From Spongilla lacustris (taxonomy: Eukaryota; Porifera; Demospongiae; Spongillida; Spongillidae), in assembly GCA_949361645.1 (NCBI GenBank), contig OX442435.1:1585853-1649852 (forward strand): 64,000 bases of DNA. The letters are read 5' to 3'. Under the pieces are notes generated by a model, which saw only the letters and a program-made list of their open reading frames with translations, had not been told where the DNA came from and ran no database searches. Positions within the stretch are counted from its first letter, which is position 1. The number at the start of each line of letters is the position of its first letter. The position numbers were made by a program, and so were the translations under genes. Positions 32,796-45,404 of the stretch are shown here, one piece after another.

Positions 32796-34458
32796 AGCCC
32801 ACCTCTGCAACTGTGCTGGACTGGACCAGGAGGGAGCCAAACAAGTGCAATCCACCATGAAGCCAAGGGAGTATTACTGCTCTCCGCCTAACCATGTGGA
32901 CAATAAGCTGAACATTTATTGTGTTAGCTGTAGCATGCTGTTGTGTAGAGACTGCACCACAGTAGCCCACAAGTACCATGGTGTGACTGAACTGTCCACT
33001 GCTGCAGAGGCTCATCGAGGTGACATGAGAGGGACACTCCAATGTGTACAAGACACATTGGCTGGAGCCATTGATGCTAATATGAAGACAATGAAACAAG
33101 TGGACACGAAGTTGAACTGGCCATCAAACATGCATTTGAACAGCTATACGAAACACTTGAGGAAAGGAAGAAGGCACTGTTGTCAGAGCTGGAAAACATT
33201 GCACTCACCCAGACAACATCCCTTACCCTCCAGAAGGAGAAGCTTGAGAAGATTCAACAGAACATCAGTCACTACCCTGAGGTGGCCTCCCACATCCTCC
33301 AGACCCCCACTGACCATGAGATAGTAGCTATGGGAGGACTCATACTCACGGAGCTGAAAGCCACCCTTACAAACGTTCAGAATATGTCCTCCTCCACAAG
33401 CCAATATGGTCTCATTTTTGCGCATGTGCAAACAGATTTCCTTATACAAGAAGTATCAAGATTTGGATATGTTTATGACCAATCTCCAGTTCCATGTAAA
33501 AGCATAATCCCATTTCCGTCTGTGAGTAGAATAAACACAAAGTGTTTGATGAAATTGGACACGAGGATGTTGAATGGAGAGAGGTGCCCACATGGTGGTG
33601 TACAGGTTGAGACCGACATGAGGTCCAAGGCCCATAATGGAGCAGTTGTGTATGGAGAGGTGGAGGACCACAGGGATGGTACCTACACCATCACTCTCAC
33701 CCCTCAGACTGCTGGTCCTCACCAGCTGGTCATCACAATGGATTGTCAACATGTCCAGAATAGTCCTCATGACCTTGATGTGAGATCTAAATGTGACTAC
33801 CTTGCCCAACAAGTAATTGATTGTAGTAGTCCATGGTGTGTTGCCATCCATGACAATGGAGACATCTATGTAGGTAGCTATGCTATGCATTTGATCAAAT
33901 GGGTCAACTGAAAAATACCATAGGTAGTAGGGGAAGTGGTGATGGTCAGTTTAGAGGTCCAGTTAGTATATCCATCAAAGGAGATGTGTTGTATGTTGCT
34001 GACTATAACAACCATCGTGTACAGAAGCTAACATAAAGTGGAGAGTTCCTTCTTAAGTTTGGCCAGAAGGGATCAGGTCAGGGACAGCTTCATTGCCCCA
34101 TTGCAGTCATTATTGACTCAAACAACAGGCTGACTGTTGCAGAGTTTAGTAACCATAGGATACAAATACTCAATGAATTCGAAGTTGGTGATTGGTTATT
34201 GACCATAGATGGTAATGATTCTAACTATACTTTTCGTAATCCAAGAAGTATTGCGATAGACCCTCATGGAAACATTCACGTTGCAGCCTGTGGTTCAAAC
34301 ACAATCAAAGTCTTCAACAATGACAATTGTCTCTTTATACATGATCCCCAAGGAAACAAGATCCTCGCAGTTGAGAATCTGAACAACCCCAGGGGTACTG
34401 CACTAGATCCGTAGTGTGTATGTTGCTAACCATGGTGCATTGAAGTATTATATTTAGG
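32796..34458 (+). pseudogene. TRIM/B-box - filamin - NHL repeat pseudogene
   Basis: An uninterrupted, intron-free block encodes in order: a partial first zinc finger (CNCAGLDQEGAKQ), a B-box (CSPPNHVDNKLNIYC then CVSC..LCRDC..H..H, from about 32875), a coiled coil (about 33110-33330), a filamin-type Ig domain (about 33540-33790) and NHL repeats (VLYVADYNNHRVQKLT; VAEFSNHRIQIL). This is the TRIM2/TRIM3/TRIM71-like architecture of RNA-binding or ubiquitin-ligase scaffolds. At least three frame breaks (near 33107, 33893 and 34412) and a stop at 34033-34035 disrupt it, and the RING is absent. The lack of introns suggests a retrocopy, but tandem intron-poor NHL genes are also common in such genomes. 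Confidence 0.8.
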
Positions 34459-35152
34459 CGAACGATGTGATGATGACATTTGGAAATGCTTAGATGTGTA
34501 TGTGCGGGCACAGTATATGATGTCATAGTTAGTTAATTGATCCATGTTTTGTAACTACATATGTTTAAGCAGGAATAAAGCCATATATACATACAGCTCT
34601 TAAAAGGGGTTAGTAGTTTGGTTGATTGAAGCCATGGTTCCATGGTAACCTTCTCAACACCAGAGGCAATATGCCTCCGTGTACTCTATACAGGAAGGTA
34701 AGGTGTGGAGCCGATGAGATCTGGCTAATTCCCTGATCTAAAATAAGGCAGAAAGACTGCCAATCAGACTCATATCCAAACAGGCTGCTACCTTGCTCTC
34801 CAAACTGGAGAAGCAGGACTCACAAAACCCAAAGATTGCTCTGATTTTTCCACTTTTCCAATTGGTCTGCATTGTATGCTCTACACTCTTCTCCCCAACT
34901 CCACCACCCCCCCCCCACATGGTCAACAAGGATGCCATCTCTAGGTGTGTGTATGATACTGACTAAGGATACTTAAGTGTCCTCATGCAGGTAAACTAAA
35001 TTAATCAGGCTGGGGCAACAGATATTGGTGGATTAGAAAATTTTCCTTTTGTTACGAAACAAAGTATTTGTACACTATAAAGCAGACTGAACAACGTTTG
35101 AAATGACCTAGAGTTTATACGAGTACCACATCTTGAAATGTGCACACCATCT
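34459..35152. other. Intergenic DNA, no gene seen
   Basis: Region between the NHL pseudogene and the 3' end of the CCN-like gene. Contains a short C-run near 34907-34917. No supported ORF. Confidence 0.5.
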
Positions 35153-38100
35153 TCATGGACTGCAGGCACATCCCACCACAACGTTGACAGGGACAGATCT
35201 GAGCCCATCAGGACACGACATGTTGAAGTTCTGTGGCTGCCATGTGTGGGCACACGTAGAGCCACGGCATGACCCTCTGCACTCAAAGGCCACACTGTGG
35301 GGTTTGGTGGTGATACAGTCACTGAAGGCACCAGGTCCGGGAAATAACTGAGAAGACCGCCTCAGACGACAATTCCCTGTATAGAAAAGCAAACCTGTAA
35401 ACCTTCCGTGGTGAAATTAGATGATGGAGTGATGGGGGTGACTAAAATAAATTTAGTACCCCTACTACACATTTGCACAGCAGACAAACAGGAACACTTA
35501 ATTATTACAGTTCCAAACAAAGTCATGTTTGTCTAAAGTACCTGACACATGAATCTGGCAAAGAGTTTTGATGTGGTCTTTCACTATCGCCTTACAGCCA
35601 AAGACCCAAATAAATTGTACAAATGTAAATGCTAAGCAGTCAGCAGGAATGCTATGTAATTCATGTAATCTGTTAATTAATGCAATGGCACTCAGTATGG
35701 CAAAGCCAATGTCGGTAACCACATACAGCCAAATGTATCATTTTATTAACCAGCTGCACACGCACTGGCTTGTATTTTAACCCCTTGGGATTACCTGTTG
35801 TGACACAAACAGCCATGTTGCAGGTCTTGGCCTCTTCCAGATGGAGGCATGATATGTTTGCCGTTGGCTGGACATTCACAGTTCTGTGACGGGTCTGTAT
35901 GCCTGTTCCACATGTCACCGAACACGTGGACCAGTTGGACCATGCCCCATAACCACAGAGCTCGTCGACTGTGGGGAGAGGGGAGGAAGGAGGTCAGGTG
36001 GTCAGGTGGTCAGGTGGTGTGGATTAATGACATTCTCTTTATTTTACACAACCAATTCTTGCTCTACCTGAATCAGTTCCGCTACCCAAATCAGGTGATG
36101 AGGCTGACTTAATTTCCTGAAATTTACAGACCTTGTTCAGGATACTATTGGATTCCATTGGAAATTAAGTCTGTGAATCACCTCCTTAGGGTAGCAGGAC
36201 TGATTCAGACAGCGTATGAATTGGTCGTGTATGGACAATCTACCCTCTGATCTCAATCTCTCTATTCCCTCCCTCCCTTCCTCTTTCTTTCTCCCCCGTC
36301 CCTGCCTCCATAGTTCCCACCTTGGCACTGATTTGGTACGCATGATATGCTCCGGGTGCCCAGACCCTGGCAGTAGCTACCCTCGTTGCTGGGGGCGGGG
36401 TTGGTACAGTTACGCCTCTGCATGATGGTAGCATTGGAGCAAGGTCCAGTGCATTCAGAGATATCCTCCCATTGCGTCCAGCTGCCATTTACTGCAGAAT
36501 GGAACAGCAGTACAAAGGTCAGACAGTTTAATTTCATTAGGGATACAGTACTCTTTATGAAATGGTTCTTATTTTTAAAAATTCGACTGTTTGTCACAGC
36601 ATGTGGCCCAGAATGTGCACATTTCAATGCAAGCATACGTCTCCTAGAACATTAACAAACACTCCACTACAAATTCAATACTGGTTGTATAGAATAATAA
36701 AATCATAACCAACAAATCCTTGTACAGTGTGGATCTACTTCACATGAATGGTTTAATTAGCAACCTACCATTTGGATAGATGTAGATTTTGAATTTAATC
36801 TGTTTATGGGTGTGCACACACAAGTTGATCATCAAAATAATTTATATGAAAACTTCAAACTAGCATAAATGACCTGGGGGCTCTGGTGATTATAGAGGGT
36901 CCCCACAACCATGCCCATATGCCCCTACATGGGGTGGCCAGCCTGGGGTTAGAGGGGTCCATATAGCCAGCCTGGGGTTAGAGGAGTCCATATAGCCAGC
37001 CTGGGGTTAGAGGGGTCCATATAGCCAGCCTGGGGTTAGAGGGGTCCATATAGCCAGCCTGGGGTTAGAGGGGTTCATATAGCCAGCCTGTAGCCAGCCT
37101 GGGGTTAGAGGGGTCCATATGGCCAGCAGCCTGGGGTTAGAGGGGTCCATGTAGCCAGCCTGGGGTTAGAGGGGTCCATATAGCCAGCCTGGGGTTAGAG
37201 GAGCCAGCCTGGGGTTAGAGGGGGTCCATATAGCCAGCCTGGGGTTAGAGGAGCCAGCCTGGGGTTAGAGGGGGTCCACATAGCCAGCCTGGGGTTAGAG
37301 GGGTCCATGTAGCCAGCTTGGGGTTAGAGGGGTCCATATAGCCAGCCTGGGGTTAGAGGGGTCCATATAGCCAGCCTGGGGTTAGAGGGGTCCATATAGC
37401 CAGCCTGGGGTTAGAGGGGTCCATATAGCCAGCCTGGGGTTAGAGGGGTCCATATAGCCAGCCTGGGGTTAGAGGGGTCCATGTAGCCAGCCTGGGGTTA
37501 GAGGGGTCCATATAGCCAGCCTGGGGTTAGAGGGGTCCATGTAGCCAGCCTGGGGTTAGAGGGGTCCATGTAGCCAGCCTGTGGTTAGATGGGACCACGG
37601 CAAAGAATAATTTGCTACCACTCACACACTCTCTGGTTCTGAGTTCTGAACAGTTCATAATTACATTAGGCCCTACACCATAATACTATGTAGTGGGTGG
37701 TGCCCAGCAATTAGTCCACTTATGGCGGGATGGCATATGATCCAGATGCATGGACCACATCTGGCAAGGTGTGATTGTTTGGCATGCAGATCTCCCTTCT
37801 CCCTCCTCCCACATCCCCTGTAGTCTTACCGTATGGGAGGGTAACTCCATAGTCCAATTCAACTGGTCCACCTGGTGTAGAGGAATGCATTGAGGGAGGG
37901 GTGTGGTTAACATCTACTGGACAACGTACCAATGCAGCCTGGAACAGAAACCTGAGCTAGAACACCTTGGGAGTAGCAGGCGCTGTACAAACAGGTCACA
38001 TGACAGTCACATGATAATTTAACCCCTTGTCCCCCACAAACAGGTCACATGATAATTTAACCCCTTGTCCCTCACAAACATCCCACTAATTTCAACGCTT

Positions 38101-40066
38101 GCCTGCATGCCCAAAACTCTTGGCAAGCAGTGATCGACGTAGTGTACAGGGCTATATAGGATCTTATCCCCAGCAGTGCTAATGCTCTGCTCATACTTTT
38201 TGCTATATTATTCATAAATTTTCAACTGATGATACTTTAAGGTGGCATACACGGGGCGACTTACTGGTGAATATCTTTGATCTTTTCTGTTGAAGTGTGT
38301 CGCTCCAAATTAGAAAGCGACAAATCGCTCAAACGCAAGTGACTAATCATTATATAAGCTATTTAAAATCATCCTATATTTGACTACAAAATCCCAAAAT
38401 TGCAACAAGTCACCAGTAAAAAAAAAATCACCCAGAAGTCTATGCTGGCCTTTACATGTACATCAGACCTACATATACACCTTACATGTACACCAGACCT
38501 ACATAACACATGTACACCAGACCTACATATACATATGTACACCAGACCTGCATATACACCTTTACATGTACACCAGACCTACATATACACCTTTACATGT
38601 ACACCAGACCTACATATACACCTTTACATGTACACCAGACCTACATATACACCTTTACATGTACACCAGACCTACATATACACCATTACATGTACACCAG
38701 ACCTACATATACACCATTACATGTACACCAGACCTACATATACACCTTTACATGTACACCAGACCTACATATACACCATTACATGTACACCAGACCTACA
38801 TATACACCTTTACATGTACACCAGACCTACATATACACCATTACATGTACACCAGACCTACATATACACCATTACATGTACACCAGACCTACATACATGT
38901 ATGCCCCCACATGGTCACTTACAGGTAATGGCAGGAGTCAGAGGGATCATACTGTATCACCTGTCCAACATAGACCACTCTGTCCATAACATTGGGAATG
39001 GCACAGAAGGGTGCAGCTATGAGGAGCATCGTGAGAATAGGGGAGGAGTGGGAGACGTATGATGAGGGGAGAGTGTGAAGGAATAGGAGAGGGAGATGGA
39101 GTGCATGGGGAGGAGATAAATATTTCCAGTGAACCGCTTCGTAATGTTTCGCTTTAATGGAAATGATGTGTTGCAGACGTAGGCACATACATGTCCCCTT
39201 TCCCCTATGGTACCAGAAGTCACATATACCTACCATTAGGCTTCGCATTCTGCTGCTGCGTGCGGGTTGCTGAAGAAAACATACAAATGTAGCCGCGGGC
39301 GTCAACAACATTTGTTTGCCCCGCCCCCGCCCCCGCCCCCGGTACCTTGAGGGCATTCTCCAGTCTGCCTGATCCCGACAAACGCTTTGTTTCCGCATTC
39401 TTCCGCCTCAAGGCTGCACACGCTCCCGTAGGTCTTTCCGTTGTTGCCGCAGACGGGACCGTTCTTACCCGTGCATTTGTACACGGGACAGGAGCACGTG
39501 GCCTTGCCACCGACGGCGGAGCAGATCTGACGATAGCTACAACCCTGTCCCTGGCAGATTACTATACAAAGAATGCAAGCTGAGGTTATGAAATGCAGAG
39601 CCAGAGCTAGCCTCAATAGCCTGCATGCGTCCATATACAAGAAACCATAGATAATATCTATGAAGAAACGGAACTACAAAATTATATGATCATCTGCTCG
39701 ATCTGCCAGTAATTTACTCCATGCACACGCACCGTATACTTCTTCTCATGCCCGCGAGCAAATTTGCATACCTGGCTCGCACGTTCCTAGGCTCTGCCTC
39801 CCTAGTATATTTCCCAATCGATAGCTGCAGTACAGTCCAGGTCCGCACGTGCCTCCGACGTTCGAGTTCCCGCCACACGCCTCCCCTTCCTGCTTGCTGC
39901 ACACCAAGCAACAGTCGCATTCGTCGTACACAGTTGAGCCCGCGGCATTGCAGGCTGGAGGTGGGCATGCGTTAGGATTGCAGGGCGGACACAGGGAACA
40001 CGCGGCAAGGCAGAACAAGAACCAACAGCCGAAGAGAAACGCGAGGAAAAAGTTGGCCGGTTTCAT
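35153..40066 (-). CDS. CCN-like matricellular protein with an extra Kazal domain
   Basis: Eight minus-strand exons chain in frame: 39772-40066 (ATG 40066), 39346-39561, 39234-39269, 38923-39016, 37830-37951, 36321-36491, 35795-35968 and 35153-35376 (443 aa). There is a signal sequence (FFLAFLFGCWFLFCLAACS). Residues about 25-97 are an IGFBP domain (CPPCNPNACPPPAC, ECDCCLVCSKQEGEACGG). Residues 99-170 are a Kazal domain (CPVYKCTGKNGPVCGNNGKT). A 12-residue linker follows, then a degenerate VWC-like segment split over two exons (VVYVGQVIQYDPSDSC; LVRCPVDVNHTPP). Next is one TSR (GSWTQWEDISECTGPC), then a CCN-type TSR (WSNWSTCSVTCGTGIQTR with an N..C.LE..C end), and a C-terminal cystine knot ending FNMSCPDGLRSVPVNVVVGC. 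CCN proteins (CYR61/CTGF/NOV) are IGFBP-VWC-TSR-CT matricellular signals that bind integrins and growth factors; Kazal and a second TSR are additions. Most boundaries are phase 1. The split VWC-like part is the least certain. Confidence 0.85.
36938..37595. repeat. 29-bp minisatellite, about 22 copies
   Basis: The unit is CCAGCCTGGGGTTAGAGGGG plus TCCATATAG, with shortened units near 37200 and 37250. It sits in the intron between the VWC-like and first TSR exons of the CCN-like gene. Confidence 0.95.
38450..38900. repeat. 31-bp minisatellite, about 14 copies
   Basis: The unit contains TACACCAGACCTACATATAC and then ACCTTTACATG or ACCATTACATG. It is open in all three forward frames and produces spurious Thr/His/Tyr-rich ORFs. 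It lies in an intron of the CCN-like gene. Confidence 0.95.
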
Positions 40067-40111
40067 TGGTACTGTGCACACGACGCTACGCCGTGCTATT
40101 CTTCGAATACT

Positions 40112-40132
40112 TTATATGTAATTTATTTATAG
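40112..40132 (-). promoter_or_regulatory. TATA-like boxes of the CCN-like gene
   Basis: On the minus strand, TATAAATA and, a few bases downstream, ATATAAAG lie about 50-65 nt before the ATG at 40066, a plausible core promoter. Confidence 0.45.
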
Positions 40133-40280
40133 CGAGGATCAGGTGGAGAAAATAATAACAAATGTCAACGCCTGGGTACGAGTACAAAGCAATAAAACCC
40201 TCCTCCAGACAAAAATAACAATAATTGTGTATCCATAGCAACCCCAAAAGCCACTCCTAAGTAACGCTTCTTCGCCCCTA

Positions 40281-40397
40281 CTAAAGTCCATTGTAGGTAC
40301 GCTGCTTTGACTCCTGTGCCAGTATTCTGATTAGATCTGAAAGAGGAAAATACAAATATAAAGAAATTATCACAAAAACATACAAATGTAAGTCATT

Positions 40398-40460
<63 letters not shown>

Positions 40461-43400
40461 CATTGACACACGCACCATACAAGTCACTGACACACACACA
40501 CATGGGGTCCAAAGGTCGGCTTAAAATTTACAGCTTGCTTGTGTATGATGTAAGCGTCAGCAAACACAATTATACATTTACATGTACCTGTGTATGTACA
40601 TACCTCACCTTGCGTTTGCAAGGAATGTGGACTTAACATGCATGTTTGTGTGTCAATGGCTTAAATGTTATTCTCCAATCTCCCGTTCTCAATAGTACTG
40701 ACTTTGATGAACACCACTCATGACAATATGATTTGGCTAGCCTAAGCACCTTTTCTTGCATGGTACAGTGACCAAACACAAAACAGCAGAGTTTGTGATT
40801 TCACACCTCTCACCATGCATGTACCAGCAGGTGTAATCGGAAGAAGGAATGAGAGGGGGGAGTAGGGGATGGAGGGGGAGGTAGGGTTACAGGGGCAGGG
40901 TTAGGGGTGGAGTGGGGGAGGGGCTGGTTAGGGATGCTAGGACTGGGCCTCCGGAGGGAGGTGACAACCTTGGGTGTCCAGGTGGAGTGGACTAATCTGA
41001 TTGGTGGTTTCATTCCTTCTGCAGGTGTTGCAATCGTCCTGTGTTGTGTTTTAGAAAGATTATTTGAGCCTTTCTGGTAATTTGATGATGGACCAATCAC
41101 ATGCAGGTAAGGGGTCTGGTGTGGCTTATCACCAGTGCACCCAAACAAGGGCTGTGTAGCAATGTAACCAGCACAGCACCAGGTAATGGTTAGTATGTCA
41201 CTACACAAGCAACTTTTTTAAAGTTATGAGGTGGGAACATGGAGACAGGGGAGAAGGAGGAGGTGGAGAAGGGAGGAGACAGGATACTTGATACATCTAT
41301 ACATAGATGTACAATATAAAATGGGTGATCCATGTTCAAATCAAAACACATGTACACAAATACATACATGTACAATCACATACAAACACACATACATGCA
41401 AACCACTGTACAAATTTATCACAAGACCACAGGCGTACAGTGTAAATGTACTGTATTTACACGCATGCAATGTCACAAAAACCTCTCCCCTCCTCACGTC
41501 CCTCTCCCCTCCTCACGTCCCTCTCCCCTCCTCACGTCCCTCTCCCCTCCTCACATCCCTCTCCCCTCCTCATGTCCCTCTCCCCTCCTCCCTCCCACCT
41601 TGCTTGTCCACATCCTGGAACGATCCCTTGGGGAACTCCACATCCACGGTGATAAGGAGGTCCCCTCTGGTCAAGTTGTTTTCGTAGTTAGGCATACCCT
41701 CCCCTGCCTTCTTGATGATGGCCCCAGGCCATGTGACCTTGTCCCTCACAACCTGGACCTGGGACAAGAGAGGGTGAGGAAGGGAAGAAGAGGGAGGGGG
41801 AGGGGGAAAAAGGGAGGGGGAGGGGGAAAGAGGGTGGGGGAGGGAAGAGGGAGGGAGGAAAGAGAGAGGAAGGATGAGTGAGCAAATAGAGGATTAGCCA
41901 GAGGAGAGAAACAACAAAACCTTGCACTACACACCCTCCTCCCCTCACCATCTACATGTATGTACCATCTCCTCCACGTCCATAGATTGTTTAAGCATAC
42001 ACATGTGTGTATATATAAATAATCAATTTTAACGTCATAAATTAATTAACCACGGAGGTTATGCAGAGATGAAAGGGCACCTCACTTTGTGCTACTCCTC
42101 GTGATATGATTGGAGGCGAAGAGGCATGCGAACTGCAGCTGTGCATGCCTAAGATGCCCCCCCCCCCCTTCCCCCCCCCCCTCCCTTCCACATAGCAGTG
42201 AGGACCTTCAAAGCCTTTTTTTTCTCCCTTCCACATAGCAGTGAGGACCTTCAAAGCCTTTTTTTGGGGACAGCACAGTGGGTTCAATAACAACAACAAG
42301 GACCTTTAACTGACCTTAGTGTGTTAAAAGGTACACATTTGCAACTATGCTGTGCATGTAAGCTAGTGCAGTGCTGCATGTACATGTACATGTACATGTG
42401 TGCACATACACATACATGTGCGCAGTGCATATGACAATGGTCAGACATTTTCTTTACGCGGCAGGTCAACTCTGCATGTACGGTAACTATGTCCAGGCCA
42501 TTGCACACGGCAGCTTTCTAATTACATGAAAAAGCTCACGCTAAACAGTTTAACAATAAAACATTAAATCTAATCAATGCTCCTCTCTCCTTCACCCAGC
42601 GCTTTCTTAACTAGTGCACAAATGGATGTATGAAATGTATCAGAACTGCAAACACTTGTAGCAATATCGGTGTTCTTGCTCGTATGGTTTTAACGTACAG
42701 TACCATAATATTTGCATTCAGTTCGAAGAGAAACTTTGGGGACAGCTGAAGAAAGCTCTACCCAGCATTCACTGTGGTTCAGCTATTCCTGGGCATCCTC
42801 TTCCAAAGTGATAGGCAAAGCATTCATGACTAATGCCATCGCTCAGTACACTTGACACAAGCGGGATCATTTTTAACCTTTGCAGCAAAGCAAACAGAAC
42901 TGTGTGCCTATATATTACTGGTAAGGTTATACATGCAGGCACTATATCACTGGTAAGGTTGTACATGCAGGCACTATATCACTGGTAAGGTTGTACATGC
43001 AGGCACTATATCACTGGTAAGGTTGTACATGCAGGCACTATATCACTGGTAAGGTTGTACATGCAGGCACTATATTACTGGTAAGGTTATACATGCAGGC
43101 ACTATATCACTGGTAAGGTTGTACATGCAGGCACTATATCACTGGTAAGGTTGTACATGCAGGCACTATATCACTGGTAAGGTTGTACATGCAGGCACTA
43201 TATCACTGGTAAGGTTGTACATGCAGGCACTATATCACTGGTAAGGTTGTACATGCAGGCACTATATCACTGGTAAGGTTGTACATGCAGGCACTATATC
43301 ACTGGTAAGGTTGTACATGCAGGCACTATATCACTGGTAAGGTTGTACATGCAGGCACTATATCACTGGTAAGGTTGTACATGCAGGCACTATATCACTG

Positions 43401-43963
43401 GTAAGGTTGTACATGCAGGCACTATATCACTGGTAAGGTTGTACATGCAGGCACTATATCACTGGTAAGGTTGTACATGCAGGCACTATATCACTGGTAA
43501 GGTTGTACATGCAGGCACTATATCACTGGTAAGGTTGTACATGCAGGCACTATATCACTGGTAAGGTTGTACATGCAGGCACTATATCACTGGTAAGGTT
43601 GTACACACAGGCACTATATCACTGGTAAGGTTGTACATGCAGGCACTATATCACTGGTAAGGTTGTACCTGCAGGCACTATATCACTGGTAAGGTTGTAC
43701 ATACAGGCACTATATCACTGGTAAGGTTGTACATGCAGGCACTATATCACTGGTAAGGTTGTACATACAGGATTTTTTTTGATGACTTCAGAAGTTTAGA
43801 AACATTGCAAGCACATACATGTACAGTGTACATGTACATTGTAACTATCTAAAACGCGACACGTTATGTCCAGTCCAACTTTGGCAATGATCTGACATTG
43901 TGTTAGGACAAAACTTATCAAATGCACTGTGTGTGTGTGTGTTTTTGTGTGTGTGTGTGTGCA

Positions 43964-44044
<81 letters not shown>

Positions 44045-45368
44045 CAGACCTTGTGTCCATCAAGGTGGGTGATGTCCATTGTGAACCCCACCAGGGCATC
44101 TCGGAGGGTGACAGTGATGTTTGTGTGCAGGTTGTCTCCCCGCCGTTCAAACACCGCATGTCTGGGGAAGAGAGACCAACGAATGGGATGGGGAGGAGGG
44201 ACATTATGCTCTGAGCACTTCAAACGTGTGTAAGGGTGTAATCAAATAAAAGAGGAGGTCTCCAGGGGAACTAATTGGCAGGTGGACTAATACCTGGCTG
44301 TGGCTACCTGAGCACCTATTTTCATAACTCAGCTCGTACATCATATACAATAAGCTACAAACCAATGTATTGGCCTGTGGACTTCTCTGTATACACACAC
44401 ATGTACATGTAAATGTTGTAACAATGCCCACACCTGTGTGTGCATGTAGGTGTAGGTATATGTCCCCCACCTCTGATCTGAGTACCATTAAATTTTAACA
44501 TGACCACCGGCTATAACCATGGCAACAAGGAAAATACATGCACGGCAACAGATCGTGTCTAGTCACAAGAAGCCACATCAATATGGTTAACTAATAATTA
44601 GATTTCTCGCTGGACAGGTCAGGTGGTACAGCACGCAGGCCCATAGGCCAGGTGTGCCTTCACACAGCTGGGATGGTCTAACGTGCTTAATTAACTCACT
44701 TCTGGGTCCTGATGACAAAGATGAGGTCACCTGGCTGTCCATCTACATGGGGTTCACCTAGGGGGGGAAATACAGTTAGAAGGGGTCAGAGGTCATGCCA
44801 GACCATGCACTAACACACCTTCTGACACAAAGGGGTACTGGTATCCGTCCCTCATGCCAGGTTCGATTTCGATCTCCAAGACCTTCTCTTCGTTGACAAA
44901 CCTGTGTGTGTAAGTGTGCAGATGATACAAATGTATAGTCTGGGATGAAGTTAACCTCCCCTAGTCCCCCTGCCATACACACATCCTCCTCCCCCTGCCA
45001 TACTCTCCATACCCTCCTCCCCCTGCCACACATACAGTAGACACTTGTACAATAGTGTACAAGCTGGTATACAAGGGTATACAAAGGTGTACAAGGGTAC
45101 AACAAAGACCTATGCAAACAGTGTAGTACTCATTCCTAAAAGTCTTCAGCTATGCAGGATCATGGTACAAGTGAGGGAGGAGGATGTGTTGGTGGAGGGG
45201 AGGAGTGGTGGTTTAGGGGAGTGGCATGGAGATGTGTGGGTGGAAAGAGGTTAAAGGTCGTGGGCAAGTGTTTGCATGACCTGTGGGAACAGGATACATG
45301 TAGCCTTGCCATTGTTAATTGTTTAGTCCTAAAATATATTGACCTAATGGAACCATGGCACCACAACA

Positions 45369-45404
<36 letters not shown>

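Noticed and set aside
38380..39062. Thr/His/Tyr-rich plus-strand ORFs of up to 220 codons
   Set aside because: Products of the 31-bp minisatellite in an intron of the CCN-like gene on the other strand.
42912..43772. Evenly spaced 32-bp repeats, superficially like a CRISPR array
   Set aside because: The repeats are contiguous with no unique spacers, and the setting is a eukaryotic intron; it is a minisatellite.
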